Source: Rhodospirillaceae bacterium (GTDB lineage Bacteria; Pseudomonadota; Alphaproteobacteria; Rhodospirillales; Rhodospirillaceae). Taken from it: a DNA stretch of 64,000 bases. The stretch spans positions 179,104 through 243,103 of the forward strand of contig JAPKDQ010000004.1 of assembly GCA_028822445.1 (NCBI GenBank), written 5' to 3'. Under the pieces are notes generated by a model that saw only the letters and a list, made by a program, of their open reading frames with translations, had not been told where the DNA came from and ran no database searches. Below, one piece after another: positions 45,710 through 59,633 of the stretch (positions are counted from its first letter, which is position 1; each line of letters starts with the position of its first letter). Made by a program: the position numbers and the translations under genes.

Positions 45710-47218
45710 TTAGTCGTTACCGCTGTAGCGACCGGCTTGGTCGGCGGCACGAATGATGGCCATTGCTTTGTTCTGGCTTTCCTGAAATTCGGCCTCAGGA
45801 TCTGAGTCGGCAACAATACCGCCACCGGCTTGGACTATAAGTTCGCCGTCTTTAACCAGTGCTGTTCTCAAAGCGATGCAGGTGTCTAGATCTCCGTTGG
45901 CAGCCAGGTAGCCGATTGCGCCACCATAAAAACTTCGACGCTCAGGTTCCAACTCATCAATGATTTCCATGGCCCGAACTTTGGGCGCACCAGAGACTGT
46001 CCCTGCAGGGAAACCAGCCATAAGAGCATCCATGGCGTCATGCTTATCACTCAGGTCGCCATCGACGTTGGAAACTATGTGCATGACGTGACTGTAGTAT
46101 TCGATAATCATCTGTTCGGTGACTTCGACGGAACCGGCTTCTGTGACGCGTCCGACATCATTGCGGCCAAGGTCCAACAGCATAAGGTGCTCTGCCAGTT
46201 CCTTGGGGTCGGCTAATAAGTCGCGGGCATGTTGTTCATCTTCCGCTTTCGTCGCGCCACGTGGCCGTGTTCCGGCTATAGGGCGGATGGTGACCTTGCC
46301 ATCGCGAACACGAACGAGAATTTCTGGGCTTGAACCGATAATCGAGAAGCCATCAAAATTGAGATAGAAGAGAAAAGGTGATGGATTGAGCCGACGCAAA
46401 GACCTGTACAATGAGAACGGCGGATGGATGAACGGGCGTCTGAGACGCTGCGAAGGAACAACCTGGAAGATGTCTCCGGCTAGGATGTAGTCTTTCGCTT
46501 TCTCGACCATCTCATGGTAGCCGCTGCGTCCGACGTTGGACGTTGGTTCAATGACATCATCCACTTGGCTTGCGCCGGGCACTGGCCGTTGCGGAAGAGG
46601 GCGGCCTAGGTCATTGATGATAGACTGCAAACGCAAAACCGCGTCGTCATATGCTTTTTCTGCCGTAGTTTTGGCGTCAGGTCTGACGGGAGTGACGACC
46701 GTCATCGTGTCGGCGATGGAATCAAAGATGACCATCACCGTCGGGCGCATGAATAACCCTTCAGGAATGCCAATAGTATCCGGATTATTATCGGGAATAT
46801 CTTCAACCAACCGAATGGTGTCGTAGCCCATGTAGCCGATTAATCCGGCTGCCATAGGGGGTAACTCCGCTGGCAGATCGATTCGGGATTCAGCGACTAG
46901 GGCTCTGAGAGACTCAAGTGTTTTTAGCCCGGTATTAACGTAGGTCGTATGCGCGCCAGTTAGATCACGACTGATGACGGCCGTCTCTCCATCACACTTC
47001 CAGACGACATCAGGCTTGAGAGAAATAAAGGAGTAGCGACCGCGGGTGGCGCCGCCTTCTACGGACTCAAGGAGTGAGACATACTTGTGCTCGGTGCCGA
47101 GTTTGATCGCTGCTGAAACTGGGGTGTCAAGATCTGAAACGAGCGATGACCAGGCAACCTGTGTGCGACCAGCCTCATAGGCTTCCATAAACTTAGAACG
47201 GTCGGGACAGACATCCAT
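45710..47218 (-). CDS. trpE: Anthranilate synthase component I
   Basis: A 502-residue chorismate-using enzyme for the first step of tryptophan synthesis. The chorismate-binding domain shows LRRLNPSPFLFYLNFDGFSI, IRPIAGTRPRGATKAEDE, FPAGTVSGAPKVRAMEIIDE and YGGAIGYLAANGDLDTCIAL. The N-terminal half carries the Trp-feedback site (VSLLESVEGGATRGRYSFIS contains the LLES motif). It starts 25 nt after ppiD and is likely co-transcribed with it. No trpG, trpD or trpC gene follows; the next gene is convergent. The glutaminase must lie elsewhere. Confidence 0.94.
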   Translation of the reverse strand: MDVCPDRSKFMEAYEAGRTQVAWSSLVSDLDTPVSAAIKLGTEHKYVSLLESVEGGATRGRYSFISLKPDVVWKCDGETAVISRDLTGAHTTYVNTGLKTLESLRALVAESRIDLPAELPPMAAGLIGYMGYDTIRLVEDIPDNNPDTIGIPEGLFMRPTVMVIFDSIADTMTVVTPVRPDAKTTAEKAYDDAVLRLQSIINDLGRPLPQRPVPGASQVDDVIEPTSNVGRSGYHEMVEKAKDYILAGDIFQVVPSQRLRRPFIHPPFSLYRSLRRLNPSPFLFYLNFDGFSIIGSSPEILVRVRDGKVTIRPIAGTRPRGATKAEDEQHARDLLADPKELAEHLMLLDLGRNDVGRVTEAGSVEVTEQMIIEYYSHVMHIVSNVDGDLSDKHDAMDALMAGFPAGTVSGAPKVRAMEIIDELEPERRSFYGGAIGYLAANGDLDTCIALRTALVKDGELIVQAGGGIVADSDPEAEFQESQNKAMAIIRAADQAGRYSGND

Positions 47219-47243
47219 GATACAGGCTAGCGGCTATGGTTAG

Positions 47244-49151
47244 TTATTGTGGAATGAGTTGATCGATGGCTTCACGATTGAGGACCACGTTGAACTCTTC
47301 GGAAACGGTTCTCGTAAAGGCCGTGACAAGGTCGTTGGCCAAGGCAGACCCAACAGCCCCGGTAACTTGGTCACGGACCTGAGCAAGCTCAGGTCCGTTG
47401 GGGGGAAGGATCTCCTTAAGCTTGGCAATGACGTGACCGTTGCCCACGCGCGCTTCTACGGCATCGCCGATTTTCATTTGAAATAAGATTTCCATGAGCG
47501 CAGGGCTTACCAGACGAGCTGGAATGATTGACCCTACGAGGAGGCTATCGCCGAACCGAGTGATTGGACCTAGTTTTGCAAACTCAATCGCGTCGTTGTT
47601 ATTTGCCAAGGCAGGTAAATCAGTGGACGCGCCAATGTCGTTTAACAAAGCTTTAGCCGTAGCCAGTGTCGCAGATGCACGTGCTTGTTCTTCCCACAGC
47701 ACTCGAACGTCTAGTTCGACACGCTTGTAGGGTTTTGGTGCCGGTTCTATGACGGCGTTAACACGAAGAATGTAAGCGTAGTCGTCTGATTCAATTAAAG
47801 GAGACTCTGAACCCACGTCTGTAGAGAAGCTAGAACGAATGATCCGCTCTTGATCGATAGGAAACGTAAGTGGCGCACCAGTGGCGTCGCGACCCTCGCG
47901 ATCGAGGGTCTTAAAGTAGATACGAGTATATCCTGGTGTTTCCGCGATCTCGGTCATGGGAACGCCAGCTGAAAGCTGGTCTTCCAGATAGATCGTAGCC
48001 TCATACATTTCATCAAAAGATCGGTCGGTGACGATGAAATCTATGATGTCTTCCCGTACAACCGGGATAGCGCTGATACTGCCACTCGTGAGCGCGGTTA
48101 CTTCAAATAGGTGCCATCCGAAACCTGTTTGGATAGGTGCACTGATACCGAGTTCATTTTGCTCAAAGACAGCTGACAAGTCGAAACCAAGATTATCATT
48201 GGCCTTGAGCTCTCCAAGATCGATAGGGGCGCCCACCTTGATCCGCTCTCCAAGCTCCATTAGCGTGTCGCCATCTTTAATTTGATTATACGCGGTTGTC
48301 GCATCCAGTGCTGTCGCGAAAACTAATTGGCGTACGGTTCGCGTCGGCTTGGTACGATAGCGATCAATGTTTTCATCGTAGAATAATTGAATTTCTTCTT
48401 GTGTGATGCTGTCGAGGGGAACGAGATCAGTCGTACTGATTACGATAACTTCTACCTCTCGATATTCTGGAGCAGTGAAAGCGCTTAAATTCTCATCGTA
48501 GACTTGGCTCAGGGCTTCCTCAGTTGGCTCATCGCCAAGCTGGACGCTTTCATCTGCTACGTAGAGGAGCTCGGCTGAGCGTTGCTCTGCGCGATATGTA
48601 AAGATTGCATCGATCATTGCTTTTGGGGCGCGTGCGTTGGCGGCTATCGGCTGTAGCATAATCTGTCGGCTGACATCGCTGCGCAGCAGATCAATGTACC
48701 CTTGTTCTGTGACACCATTGCTGGAGAGCACTTGGTTCAGAAGTGTCCGATTGAAGTTTCCGGTTTCATCTTTGAACGCGTCCTGTTCCAAGACGGTGCG
48801 ACGTAAAGCCTCATCTGGAATTGTCAAACCCATGGTGCGAGCGGCCATATCCAAGGTCGCGCGTTCGGACAGTTGGGCAACGATATTGTCCATAATGCCG
48901 AGGTCTGCGGCATCCTTTGCCGTAAAATCGGTGCCAATAGCCTGGCGCAGCTGATTAACTTCAGCAGTGAAACGACGCTGGAGTTCCTCGGTTCGCACCT
49001 CGACTTGGTCAACTTTGATTGCCACGTTTGGGTCAACTGCAGGGTTTATCGAATCTCCGACGCCCCAAATGGCAAAACTTATCATGAGGATGCCGAGAAA
49101 GCCTTTTAGTATCCAGCTTTCTTTGATCGCGCGCGTTAACCCTTGAATCAT
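47244..49151 (-). CDS. ppiD: PpiD-like peptidyl-prolyl isomerase / SurA_N domain protein
   Basis: A 635-residue periplasmic folding factor anchored by an N-terminal helix (SWILKGFLGILMISFAIWGV). A SurA_N_3 region covers about 30-190 and a PPIC rotamase domain lies at about 235-360 (TVRQLVFATALDATTAYNQI, then NELGISAPIQTGFGWHLFEV). A second degenerate segment and a C-terminal chaperone-like part follow. PpiD helps proteins leaving the Sec channel. Placement between divergent tpiA and trpE is common in Alphaproteobacteria. The ATG at 49151 has a plausible AAGGG upstream. Confidence 0.92.
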   Translation of the reverse strand: MIQGLTRAIKESWILKGFLGILMISFAIWGVGDSINPAVDPNVAIKVDQVEVRTEELQRRFTAEVNQLRQAIGTDFTAKDAADLGIMDNIVAQLSERATLDMAARTMGLTIPDEALRRTVLEQDAFKDETGNFNRTLLNQVLSSNGVTEQGYIDLLRSDVSRQIMLQPIAANARAPKAMIDAIFTYRAEQRSAELLYVADESVQLGDEPTEEALSQVYDENLSAFTAPEYREVEVIVISTTDLVPLDSITQEEIQLFYDENIDRYRTKPTRTVRQLVFATALDATTAYNQIKDGDTLMELGERIKVGAPIDLGELKANDNLGFDLSAVFEQNELGISAPIQTGFGWHLFEVTALTSGSISAIPVVREDIIDFIVTDRSFDEMYEATIYLEDQLSAGVPMTEIAETPGYTRIYFKTLDREGRDATGAPLTFPIDQERIIRSSFSTDVGSESPLIESDDYAYILRVNAVIEPAPKPYKRVELDVRVLWEEQARASATLATAKALLNDIGASTDLPALANNNDAIEFAKLGPITRFGDSLLVGSIIPARLVSPALMEILFQMKIGDAVEARVGNGHVIAKLKEILPPNGPELAQVRDQVTGAVGSALANDLVTAFTRTVSEEFNVVLNREAIDQLIPQ

Positions 49152-49371
49152 CGTAAGACCCTTTTATCGCTGACGATTCCTGCCAAATCTGCCCAAATGG
49201 ATTGGCGAAATCGTGTGTATAATCGTGTAAGCGAGTTTTACGCGTCAACGCAAGGGCGGGCAAGCCTTAGCGGGGGAGTGAGATTCGCGTGACCCGTGGA
49301 AACCGCTGACGGCCTGTGTTAGCAAACAGTCGAAACGCCGATGGCACACCTTAGCGACATTTGGAGCAGAC

Positions 49372-50115
49372 ATGAGCAAACTCATAGTAGGCAATTGGAA
49401 AATGAATTGTCTTGCAGAAGACGGTACCGCCTTAGCGCGTGGCTTGGCTGAAAAAGTAAAACAATCGTCAAAACCCTCGGATTTGGCCTTGTGCCCGCCT
49501 GCACCACTCATTCCGTTGATTGTTGAGGCGACCAAAAACAGTGCCGTTTCTGTCGGAGGGCAGGATTGCCATTGGGAGGGTTTAGGAGCTCATACGGGAG
49601 ACGTCAGTGCCTCTCTGTTAGCTGATCTTGGCTGCACCCATACCATTGTGGGTCACTCGGAACGGCGGTCTGATCATGGTGAAACCGATGCTCAGGTCAA
49701 AGCAAAGGCTGAGGCGGCTCTGGAAGTGGGGTTGGTCGCGATTGTTTGTGTTGGAGAGACTGAGGCTCAGCGGGACGCAGGAGACGCTGAAATCGTTATC
49801 GGTGGGCAGATTGCGTGCTCCCTTCCAACTGGGGGGACGCCTGATACTGTTGTGATTGCTTATGAGCCTGTTTGGGCGATTGGCACGGGACGGACGCCAT
49901 CTTTGAACGAGATTTCTGCTATTCACGGCTTTATTCGTGGAAAAGCGCTAGAGAGCCACGGATTGGGTGATGGGCTTCAAATCCTTTACGGGGGATCGGT
50001 AAAGCCCTCGAATGCCGCAGAAATCTTGGCGATAGGGGATGTTGGCGGCGCTTTGGTTGGTGGCGCAAGCCTCACAGTGGAAGACTTCTGGGGCATTATT
50101 GAAAGTTGCCCCTAG
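49372..50115 (+). CDS. tpiA: Triosephosphate isomerase
   Basis: A 247-residue TIM-barrel enzyme interconverting dihydroxyacetone phosphate and glyceraldehyde 3-phosphate. All signature segments are present: GNWKMN at the start, the catalytic His in IVGHSERR, the catalytic Glu in IAYEPVWAIGTGRTP and the phosphate loop in YGGSVKPSNAAEI. GGAGCAGAC precedes the ATG. It heads the tpiA-secG-pyrG-kdsA-eno chain and is divergent from ppiD across 220 bp. Confidence 0.97.
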   Translation: MSKLIVGNWKMNCLAEDGTALARGLAEKVKQSSKPSDLALCPPAPLIPLIVEATKNSAVSVGGQDCHWEGLGAHTGDVSASLLADLGCTHTIVGHSERRSDHGETDAQVKAKAEAALEVGLVAIVCVGETEAQRDAGDAEIVIGGQIACSLPTGGTPDTVVIAYEPVWAIGTGRTPSLNEISAIHGFIRGKALESHGLGDGLQILYGGSVKPSNAAEILAIGDVGGALVGGASLTVEDFWGIIESCP

Positions 50116-50197
50116 CGAAGAAATATAAAGACGACTAAAACCTTCTCGCTATAGCGGGTTAAAGCCCGATTGTTGTTCACAGCCCTGTTGAGTTGCC

Positions 50198-50539
50198 ATG
50201 GAAACAGTTCTTCTCGTTATTCACCTGATGATAGCTATTGTTATGGTCGGTATGATTTTGCTTCAGAAAAGCGAAGGCGGCGCCATGGGCGGCGGTTTGA
50301 CAGGGGGCGCCTCCGTGACAGGTATGGCTACGTCTAGTGCACGCACAACTCCGATAACCCGTAGCACGACGATTCTCGGTATGTGCTTCTTTGCATCAAG
50401 CCTGGGACTAGCGGTGTTGGCAACGCCTGAGGACGCGCCGACATCAATTTTTGAGACGGCTCCAGTTGATGGCGGGGCTGGTGCGACACCTATTGTTCCA
50501 TTCTTCCCAACTGTACCAAGCGTTCCAGTCGACGAATAA
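50198..50539 (+). CDS. secG: Preprotein translocase subunit SecG
   Basis: A 113-residue inner-membrane subunit of the SecYEG channel. Two helices are seen, at about 3-23 (VLLVIHLMIAIVMVGMILLQ) and 58-76 (ILGMCFFASSLGLAVLAT), with the conserved QKSEGGAMGGG loop between. The C-terminal tail is Pro/Val-rich as in other alphaproteobacterial SecG. It lies 82 nt after tpiA. Confidence 0.94.
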   Translation: METVLLVIHLMIAIVMVGMILLQKSEGGAMGGGLTGGASVTGMATSSARTTPITRSTTILGMCFFASSLGLAVLATPEDAPTSIFETAPVDGGAGATPIVPFFPTVPSVPVDE

Positions 50540-50591
50540 GTCGGTTCTGTTCAATGACCGAACGTCAGAATGGCCGAGCTAGAGATAGTAG

Positions 50592-52277
<1,686 letters not shown>

Positions 52278-52306
52278 CCCCATATATTCGGAAGAGGCGG
52301 TCAGTC

Positions 52307-53191
52307 ATGAGCCAGACCATACAGTCTTCGCGCCACGTCCCAGTCGGATCGTATTCAATTGGCAATGACTTGCCATTTGTGATGATCGCAGGGCCGTGCC
52401 AGATCGAAAGTCGTGAGCACGCTTTGGAGACAGCGAGTGCTCTGAAGGAAATGGGCGAAGCGGCAGGTGTGCCGATTATTTACAAAAGTTCCTACGATAA
52501 AGCGAACCGCACAAGTGTGGCTGGCACTCGTGGCTTAGGGCTTGAAAAGTCGCTGCAAATTTTTGCTGATGTTCGGGAAGCCACCGGGCTTCCAACGCTC
52601 ACGGATGTTCACGAAAAGGAACACTGTGCCTTGGTCGCCGAAGTGGCTGACGTGATTCAAATCCCAGCCTTCCTTTGCCGTCAGACCGATTTACTGTTGG
52701 CTGCCGGAGAAACAGGAGCCGTGATTAACGTTAAAAAAGGTCAGTTTCTTGCGCCGTGGGACATGAAAAATGTCGCAGCTAAAATTGCGTCGACCGGAAA
52801 TGAAAAGATTATGCTGACTGAGCGTGGGGTATCCTTTGGATACAATACGTTGGTTACAGATGTGCGGGCTTTGCCGCAGATGGCGCAAACGGGATATCCC
52901 ATTGTGATTGATGCTACACATTCGGTTCAACAGCCGGGTGGTCAAGGTACAAGTTCTGGTGGAAAAAGAGAGTTTGCTCCGGTTATTGCGCGTGCGTCGG
53001 TTGCCGTTGGTGTAGCCGCTGTATTTATGGAAACGCACGCGGACCCAGACAACGCACCATCTGATGGCCCGAATATGCTTTATCTCCGTGACATGCCAGA
53101 GATTCTAGCGACGCTAAAAGCGTTCGATTACATTGCTAAATCAAGGCCAGTTGTTCTACCGGACCAGGCTGAAGTTCTAACCGTCACCTAA
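52307..53191 (+). CDS. kdsA: 3-deoxy-8-phosphooctulonate synthase
   Basis: A 294-residue TIM-barrel enzyme that condenses phosphoenolpyruvate and arabinose 5-phosphate to KDO 8-phosphate for lipopolysaccharide. Typical blocks are MIAGPCQIESREHALETAS, YKSSYDKANRTS, LTDVHEKEHCALVAEVADV, IQIPAFLCRQTDLL and ATHSVQQPGGQGTSSGGKRE. The Cys-Asn/His difference between metal and non-metal forms was not resolved. It shows the organism makes LPS. Its position between pyrG and eno is standard; eno starts 12 nt after its stop. Confidence 0.96.
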   Translation: MSQTIQSSRHVPVGSYSIGNDLPFVMIAGPCQIESREHALETASALKEMGEAAGVPIIYKSSYDKANRTSVAGTRGLGLEKSLQIFADVREATGLPTLTDVHEKEHCALVAEVADVIQIPAFLCRQTDLLLAAGETGAVINVKKGQFLAPWDMKNVAAKIASTGNEKIMLTERGVSFGYNTLVTDVRALPQMAQTGYPIVIDATHSVQQPGGQGTSSGGKREFAPVIARASVAVGVAAVFMETHADPDNAPSDGPNMLYLRDMPEILATLKAFDYIAKSRPVVLPDQAEVLTVT

Positions 53192-54490
<1,299 letters not shown>

Positions 54491-54575
54491 CAGGGCTACA
54501 AAAAGGTGCATGGCCTTTGCGTTGACGCTGGGGCTTTATCACAGATTTTCTTATGCGCTTCCCGTCCAACAGTAC

Positions 54576-54788
54576 TCATGCATTAGGCAAGACGAAGTCG
54601 TTTGAGTTAATGGTTGATGGAGAGCCTTCTAAGTCAACTTTGTTGAAGCGCTTCACTGTGTCATGGTGGAAGGCCTGAACGGATGAGAATTGAGCGGCCG
54701 TTCGGCCATTGAGTCTTTTCTCAGCGCTTGCTGAGCCTGAGACAACCAAGGCGAGGGCAAGTGTGAATGCGTGGATGTAGCTATTCAT
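54576..54788 (-). CDS. Small secreted protein (70 aa), unknown
   Basis: A 70-residue protein with a convincing Sec signal (MNSYIHAFTLALALVVSGSA, cleavage after ASA) and a mature part of about 47 residues with no cysteine and no known domain. It begins 16 nt after the thiC stop on the same strand, so it is probably co-transcribed with thiC, though the ribosome site is weak (AAAGAA). The signal peptide makes chance less likely. Function unknown. Confidence 0.5.
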   Translation of the reverse strand: MNSYIHAFTLALALVVSGSASAEKRLNGRTAAQFSSVQAFHHDTVKRFNKVDLEGSPSTINSNDFVLPNA

Positions 54789-54804
54789 AATTTAAGTTCT
54801 TTGG

Positions 54805-56958
<2,154 letters not shown>

Positions 56959-57033
56959 TTAGGTCTAGGGGTGATACAGAAACACCAATTGCTCGTATGC
57001 ATATCTAAACATTGTTTTTAAGGAGATATAATA

Positions 57034-57255
57034 ATGGAACCCAACGTTGATTCAGTTGATCGGATTATTCGCGTTTTGGTTGGGGCTGGTCTTATTGCCA
57101 TTCCCTTTTTAATCCCAACAAACGGGGACTGGGTTCTCCAATTGATGGAAGTGCTTGCCGGTTTGCTCGGCTTGTCTCTCGTTGCATCCGGTGTTCTAGC
57201 TTACTGCTGGGTCTATAACATGCTGGGCATTAATACCTGTAGACCCTCAGCTTAG
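57034..57255 (+). CDS. DUF2892 (YgaP-type) small membrane protein
   Basis: A 73-residue inner-membrane protein with two helices. The N-terminal MEPNVDSVDRIIRVLVGAGL (NVxxxDRxxR pattern) and the end YNMLGINTCRPSA are the DUF2892 signature; the family includes the membrane tail of the rhodanese YgaP. A very strong ribosome site (AAGGAG, 7 nt before the ATG) supports the start. It is divergent from thiC. No rhodanese gene is adjacent. Function unknown. Confidence 0.88.
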   Translation: MEPNVDSVDRIIRVLVGAGLIAIPFLIPTNGDWVLQLMEVLAGLLGLSLVASGVLAYCWVYNMLGINTCRPSA

Positions 57256-57357
57256 CAGCGCTCACGGTACCCGTAGTGCGGTGGGTAGAGGAGGTTTTAT
57301 GGCACGTTGGTTTCATGGGCCTGTGACAGCCTGCATTTCCATCAAGTCAGACGTCTC

Positions 57358-58146
57358 TTATTCCGGCTTCTGAAATAGCAGCGTGTAGCGGTCCGACTGC
57401 CCTGTTACGGCTGGATTTGCGACTTCATAAGCGAGCGCGTCGTGCGGTCGAGCTAAGACGTCTGTAAAATCGATGAAGATGAACCCTGCGTCCAAGACTT
57501 CCTTAATATTCAGCACCGGGTCGATACGTCTCCCATTCTCCTCATTGCCCGGCTCCATATGCCTGCGCGTGTGGTCCACGATGCCTAAGTAGCCGCCAGG
57601 CTTCAGCGCATGGTACGAGGATTTGTTTACATCCATACGGTCTTGAGGAGAAAAATTGTGATAGTTGCGAAATGTCAGGACGAGATCGACGGGCTCAACA
57701 TTCCACTGACCTGAAGGGCCAAAGAATCCGCCATTCTCACTTGGGCGCCCGTTCCAGTCGATTTCTTCGACGTTCTCGAGCCCGGTTAATTCACGCGCTG
57801 GCTGGAATATGTCTTGATAAAGCCCTGGCGGGTGCGTGACGTAAAGTTTACCTTTGTCTTTCAGAACCGGGCCAAGAATTTTAGTGTACCAACCGGACGC
57901 AGGTAAGACCTCAATGACTCTCATGTCTTCGCGCATGCGGAAAAATTCGAGCACCTCGGCTGGCATGCGATTGGCATCACGGGCGCGATCTTTTTCTGTC
58001 CGGATATCACCCTGTATGGCTTCTATTACAAGTTGCTGAAACGGGGTCGGATTAGCAGGCTGAGCAATCGCGGCCACTGTGAGCAGTAGAACGGAGCCCG
58101 CTGTGAATGCGATCAAAGAGGATCGGACGAAATATATGCTGGGCAT
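57358..58146 (-). CDS. Secreted methyltransferase-like protein (COG4798 type)
   Basis: A 262-residue protein with a Sec signal (SSLIAFTAGSVLLLTVAAIA, cleavage after AQ near residue 29) in front of a class I methyltransferase-like Rossmann domain. Motif I reads MRVIEVLPASGWYTKILGPV, keeping the acidic residue but lacking the usual GxGxG. The later block DLVLTFRNYHNF and GGYLGIVDHTR fit the family. SAM binding is doubtful, and SAM is not expected in the periplasm. AGGAG lies 9 nt before the ATG at 58146; a TTG at 58170 is less likely. Its neighbours are other exported proteins. Confidence 0.8.
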   Translation of the reverse strand: MPSIYFVRSSLIAFTAGSVLLLTVAAIAQPANPTPFQQLVIEAIQGDIRTEKDRARDANRMPAEVLEFFRMREDMRVIEVLPASGWYTKILGPVLKDKGKLYVTHPPGLYQDIFQPARELTGLENVEEIDWNGRPSENGGFFGPSGQWNVEPVDLVLTFRNYHNFSPQDRMDVNKSSYHALKPGGYLGIVDHTRRHMEPGNEENGRRIDPVLNIKEVLDAGFIFIDFTDVLARPHDALAYEVANPAVTGQSDRYTLLFQKPE

Positions 58147-58389
58147 GCTTGCCACTCCTTTAGGGATCAACTCGTTGGTTCACAAAGCTGTTCAGTCAAA
58201 GATACTTCATTATATCTGCAATTAGCCACAAGCGGACATCCGATTTAGTTCAGACTGTGCCGTACCGATAGTGCCCCAATGACCGGGCCTGTTTGGCGCC
58301 CAGCCCCCCCAGACGCCTATCACTCCGACAAGAATGAGACAGGCTTTGCTGTGTAACGACTGGCCACTGCCGCTAACAGTCGCTGCTCC

Positions 58390-59352
58390 TCAGGACCCTG
58401 CCTTCATCGTCGCGGGTTCTTCAGTCCGGGCATACCATTCAATGCTCGACAGGTTCGGTTTGTCCCAGGATTCCGGCGGCGGCGCTTCCAGCATATGGGG
58501 ATGATGCTTCTCCATGTGCGCGAGCACGGGTTTCTTGAAACCGTCGATCCCGTCCAAGGCCGTGACGGTTGATTGATAGAGACAGTGACCCGGCGCCTGG
58601 CCCATAAGCATCCACGGCAGCCATGGAGTCACGCGGGACCACGTCCCCGTCTTTTTCACAGTCGTCAGATTTTCGTTTTGCGCGTCTGCGAGACTGACCA
58701 CATGAGTATAACACTCAGAGACCCGATTCATCGCGCCCGAGCTTTCCCGCAGCCACTTATCCGGCTGCAGCGCAGACGGGTAGTACAGGTTGATGTTCGC
58801 CAAAGCCGTGATCAGTCCATTGCCAGCGTGAGACCAATTCAAAATGTATTCTCTGCGGCCGGCATTGGCCTCTTCGTTGAGCCCGCCGTAGGATGGTCCG
58901 CCGACATTGACGTATTCGGCGATGTGGATATTCCACGGGTCGTTGGTCACGTCGACCACGCAGACTTTCTCGTCCATGTACGGATTCACGTAGCCGGTCA
59001 GAATATCTCCGGTCGCGAGGTCGGTGTATAGAATGGATTCACGGTGTAAGTTCCGGTATGTGCCATCTGGTTGACGCTCGTTCCTGCCGACACTCACCAC
59101 TTCAAAACCGAAGAGATCCTTGACCTTTTCGCCCGGCCGCACGCCCGACACGATACCCGTGACGCTGCTGTACTTGACTTTGCTTTCGTTCAAGTCCCCG
59201 GCCATGCGGGCCCGCAAGATCATGTTGCCCTTGCCGGTAGTGAGATCGATGTACGGTCCAGTCAACGTCGGCGCATCAGCCGAATTGGCCTGTGTGATCG
59301 CCCCGGCTGCGGCCAATCCAGCCCCTCCTGCAAGAAAATGACGGCGTAGCAT
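58390..59352 (-). CDS. Tat-exported DUF1838 family protein, GC-rich
   Basis: A 320-residue protein with a twin-arginine leader (MLRRHFLAGGAGLAAAGAIT) and a DUF1838 body (DLTTGKGNMILRARMAGDLN, GYVNPYMDEKVCVVDVTNDP, RVTPWLPWMLMGQAPGH). It is a distant paralogue of the protein at 39415. Codons end in G or C more often than in the flanking genes, and the 200 bp downstream are also GC-rich, which suggests recent acquisition. The function of the family is unknown. No strong ribosome site is seen before the ATG at 59352. Confidence 0.8.
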   Translation of the reverse strand: MLRRHFLAGGAGLAAAGAITQANSADAPTLTGPYIDLTTGKGNMILRARMAGDLNESKVKYSSVTGIVSGVRPGEKVKDLFGFEVVSVGRNERQPDGTYRNLHRESILYTDLATGDILTGYVNPYMDEKVCVVDVTNDPWNIHIAEYVNVGGPSYGGLNEEANAGRREYILNWSHAGNGLITALANINLYYPSALQPDKWLRESSGAMNRVSECYTHVVSLADAQNENLTTVKKTGTWSRVTPWLPWMLMGQAPGHCLYQSTVTALDGIDGFKKPVLAHMEKHHPHMLEAPPPESWDKPNLSSIEWYARTEEPATMKAGS

Positions 59353-59633
59353 TAGAAACTCGCTATTTAGGAAAAAGAAAAACTATAGCAGTAGAAGGCG
59401 GGCGAGTCTGGCGAGACCATAAGCACACCCGATATATAAACTTCGTCCTGACCTTTGAGGAGAAATCAACAAAATCCCCGGCGTAAGACTCCAGCGCTTC
59501 CAGCATAAAACCGCGGCCATTAAGTGTTGGAACAGCGGCAGACAAACGGGTTGGGGGACCTACTAGAAAAACAGATGAATGAGAATATCATTCTCCTGGC
59601 TGAGCAGGTGAGTGGAAGGCGATACAAGTTTGT

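Noticed and set aside
59363..59545. 60-codon minus-strand frame upstream of the GC-rich DUF1838 gene
   Set aside because: No ribosome site, no domain and unlikely composition.
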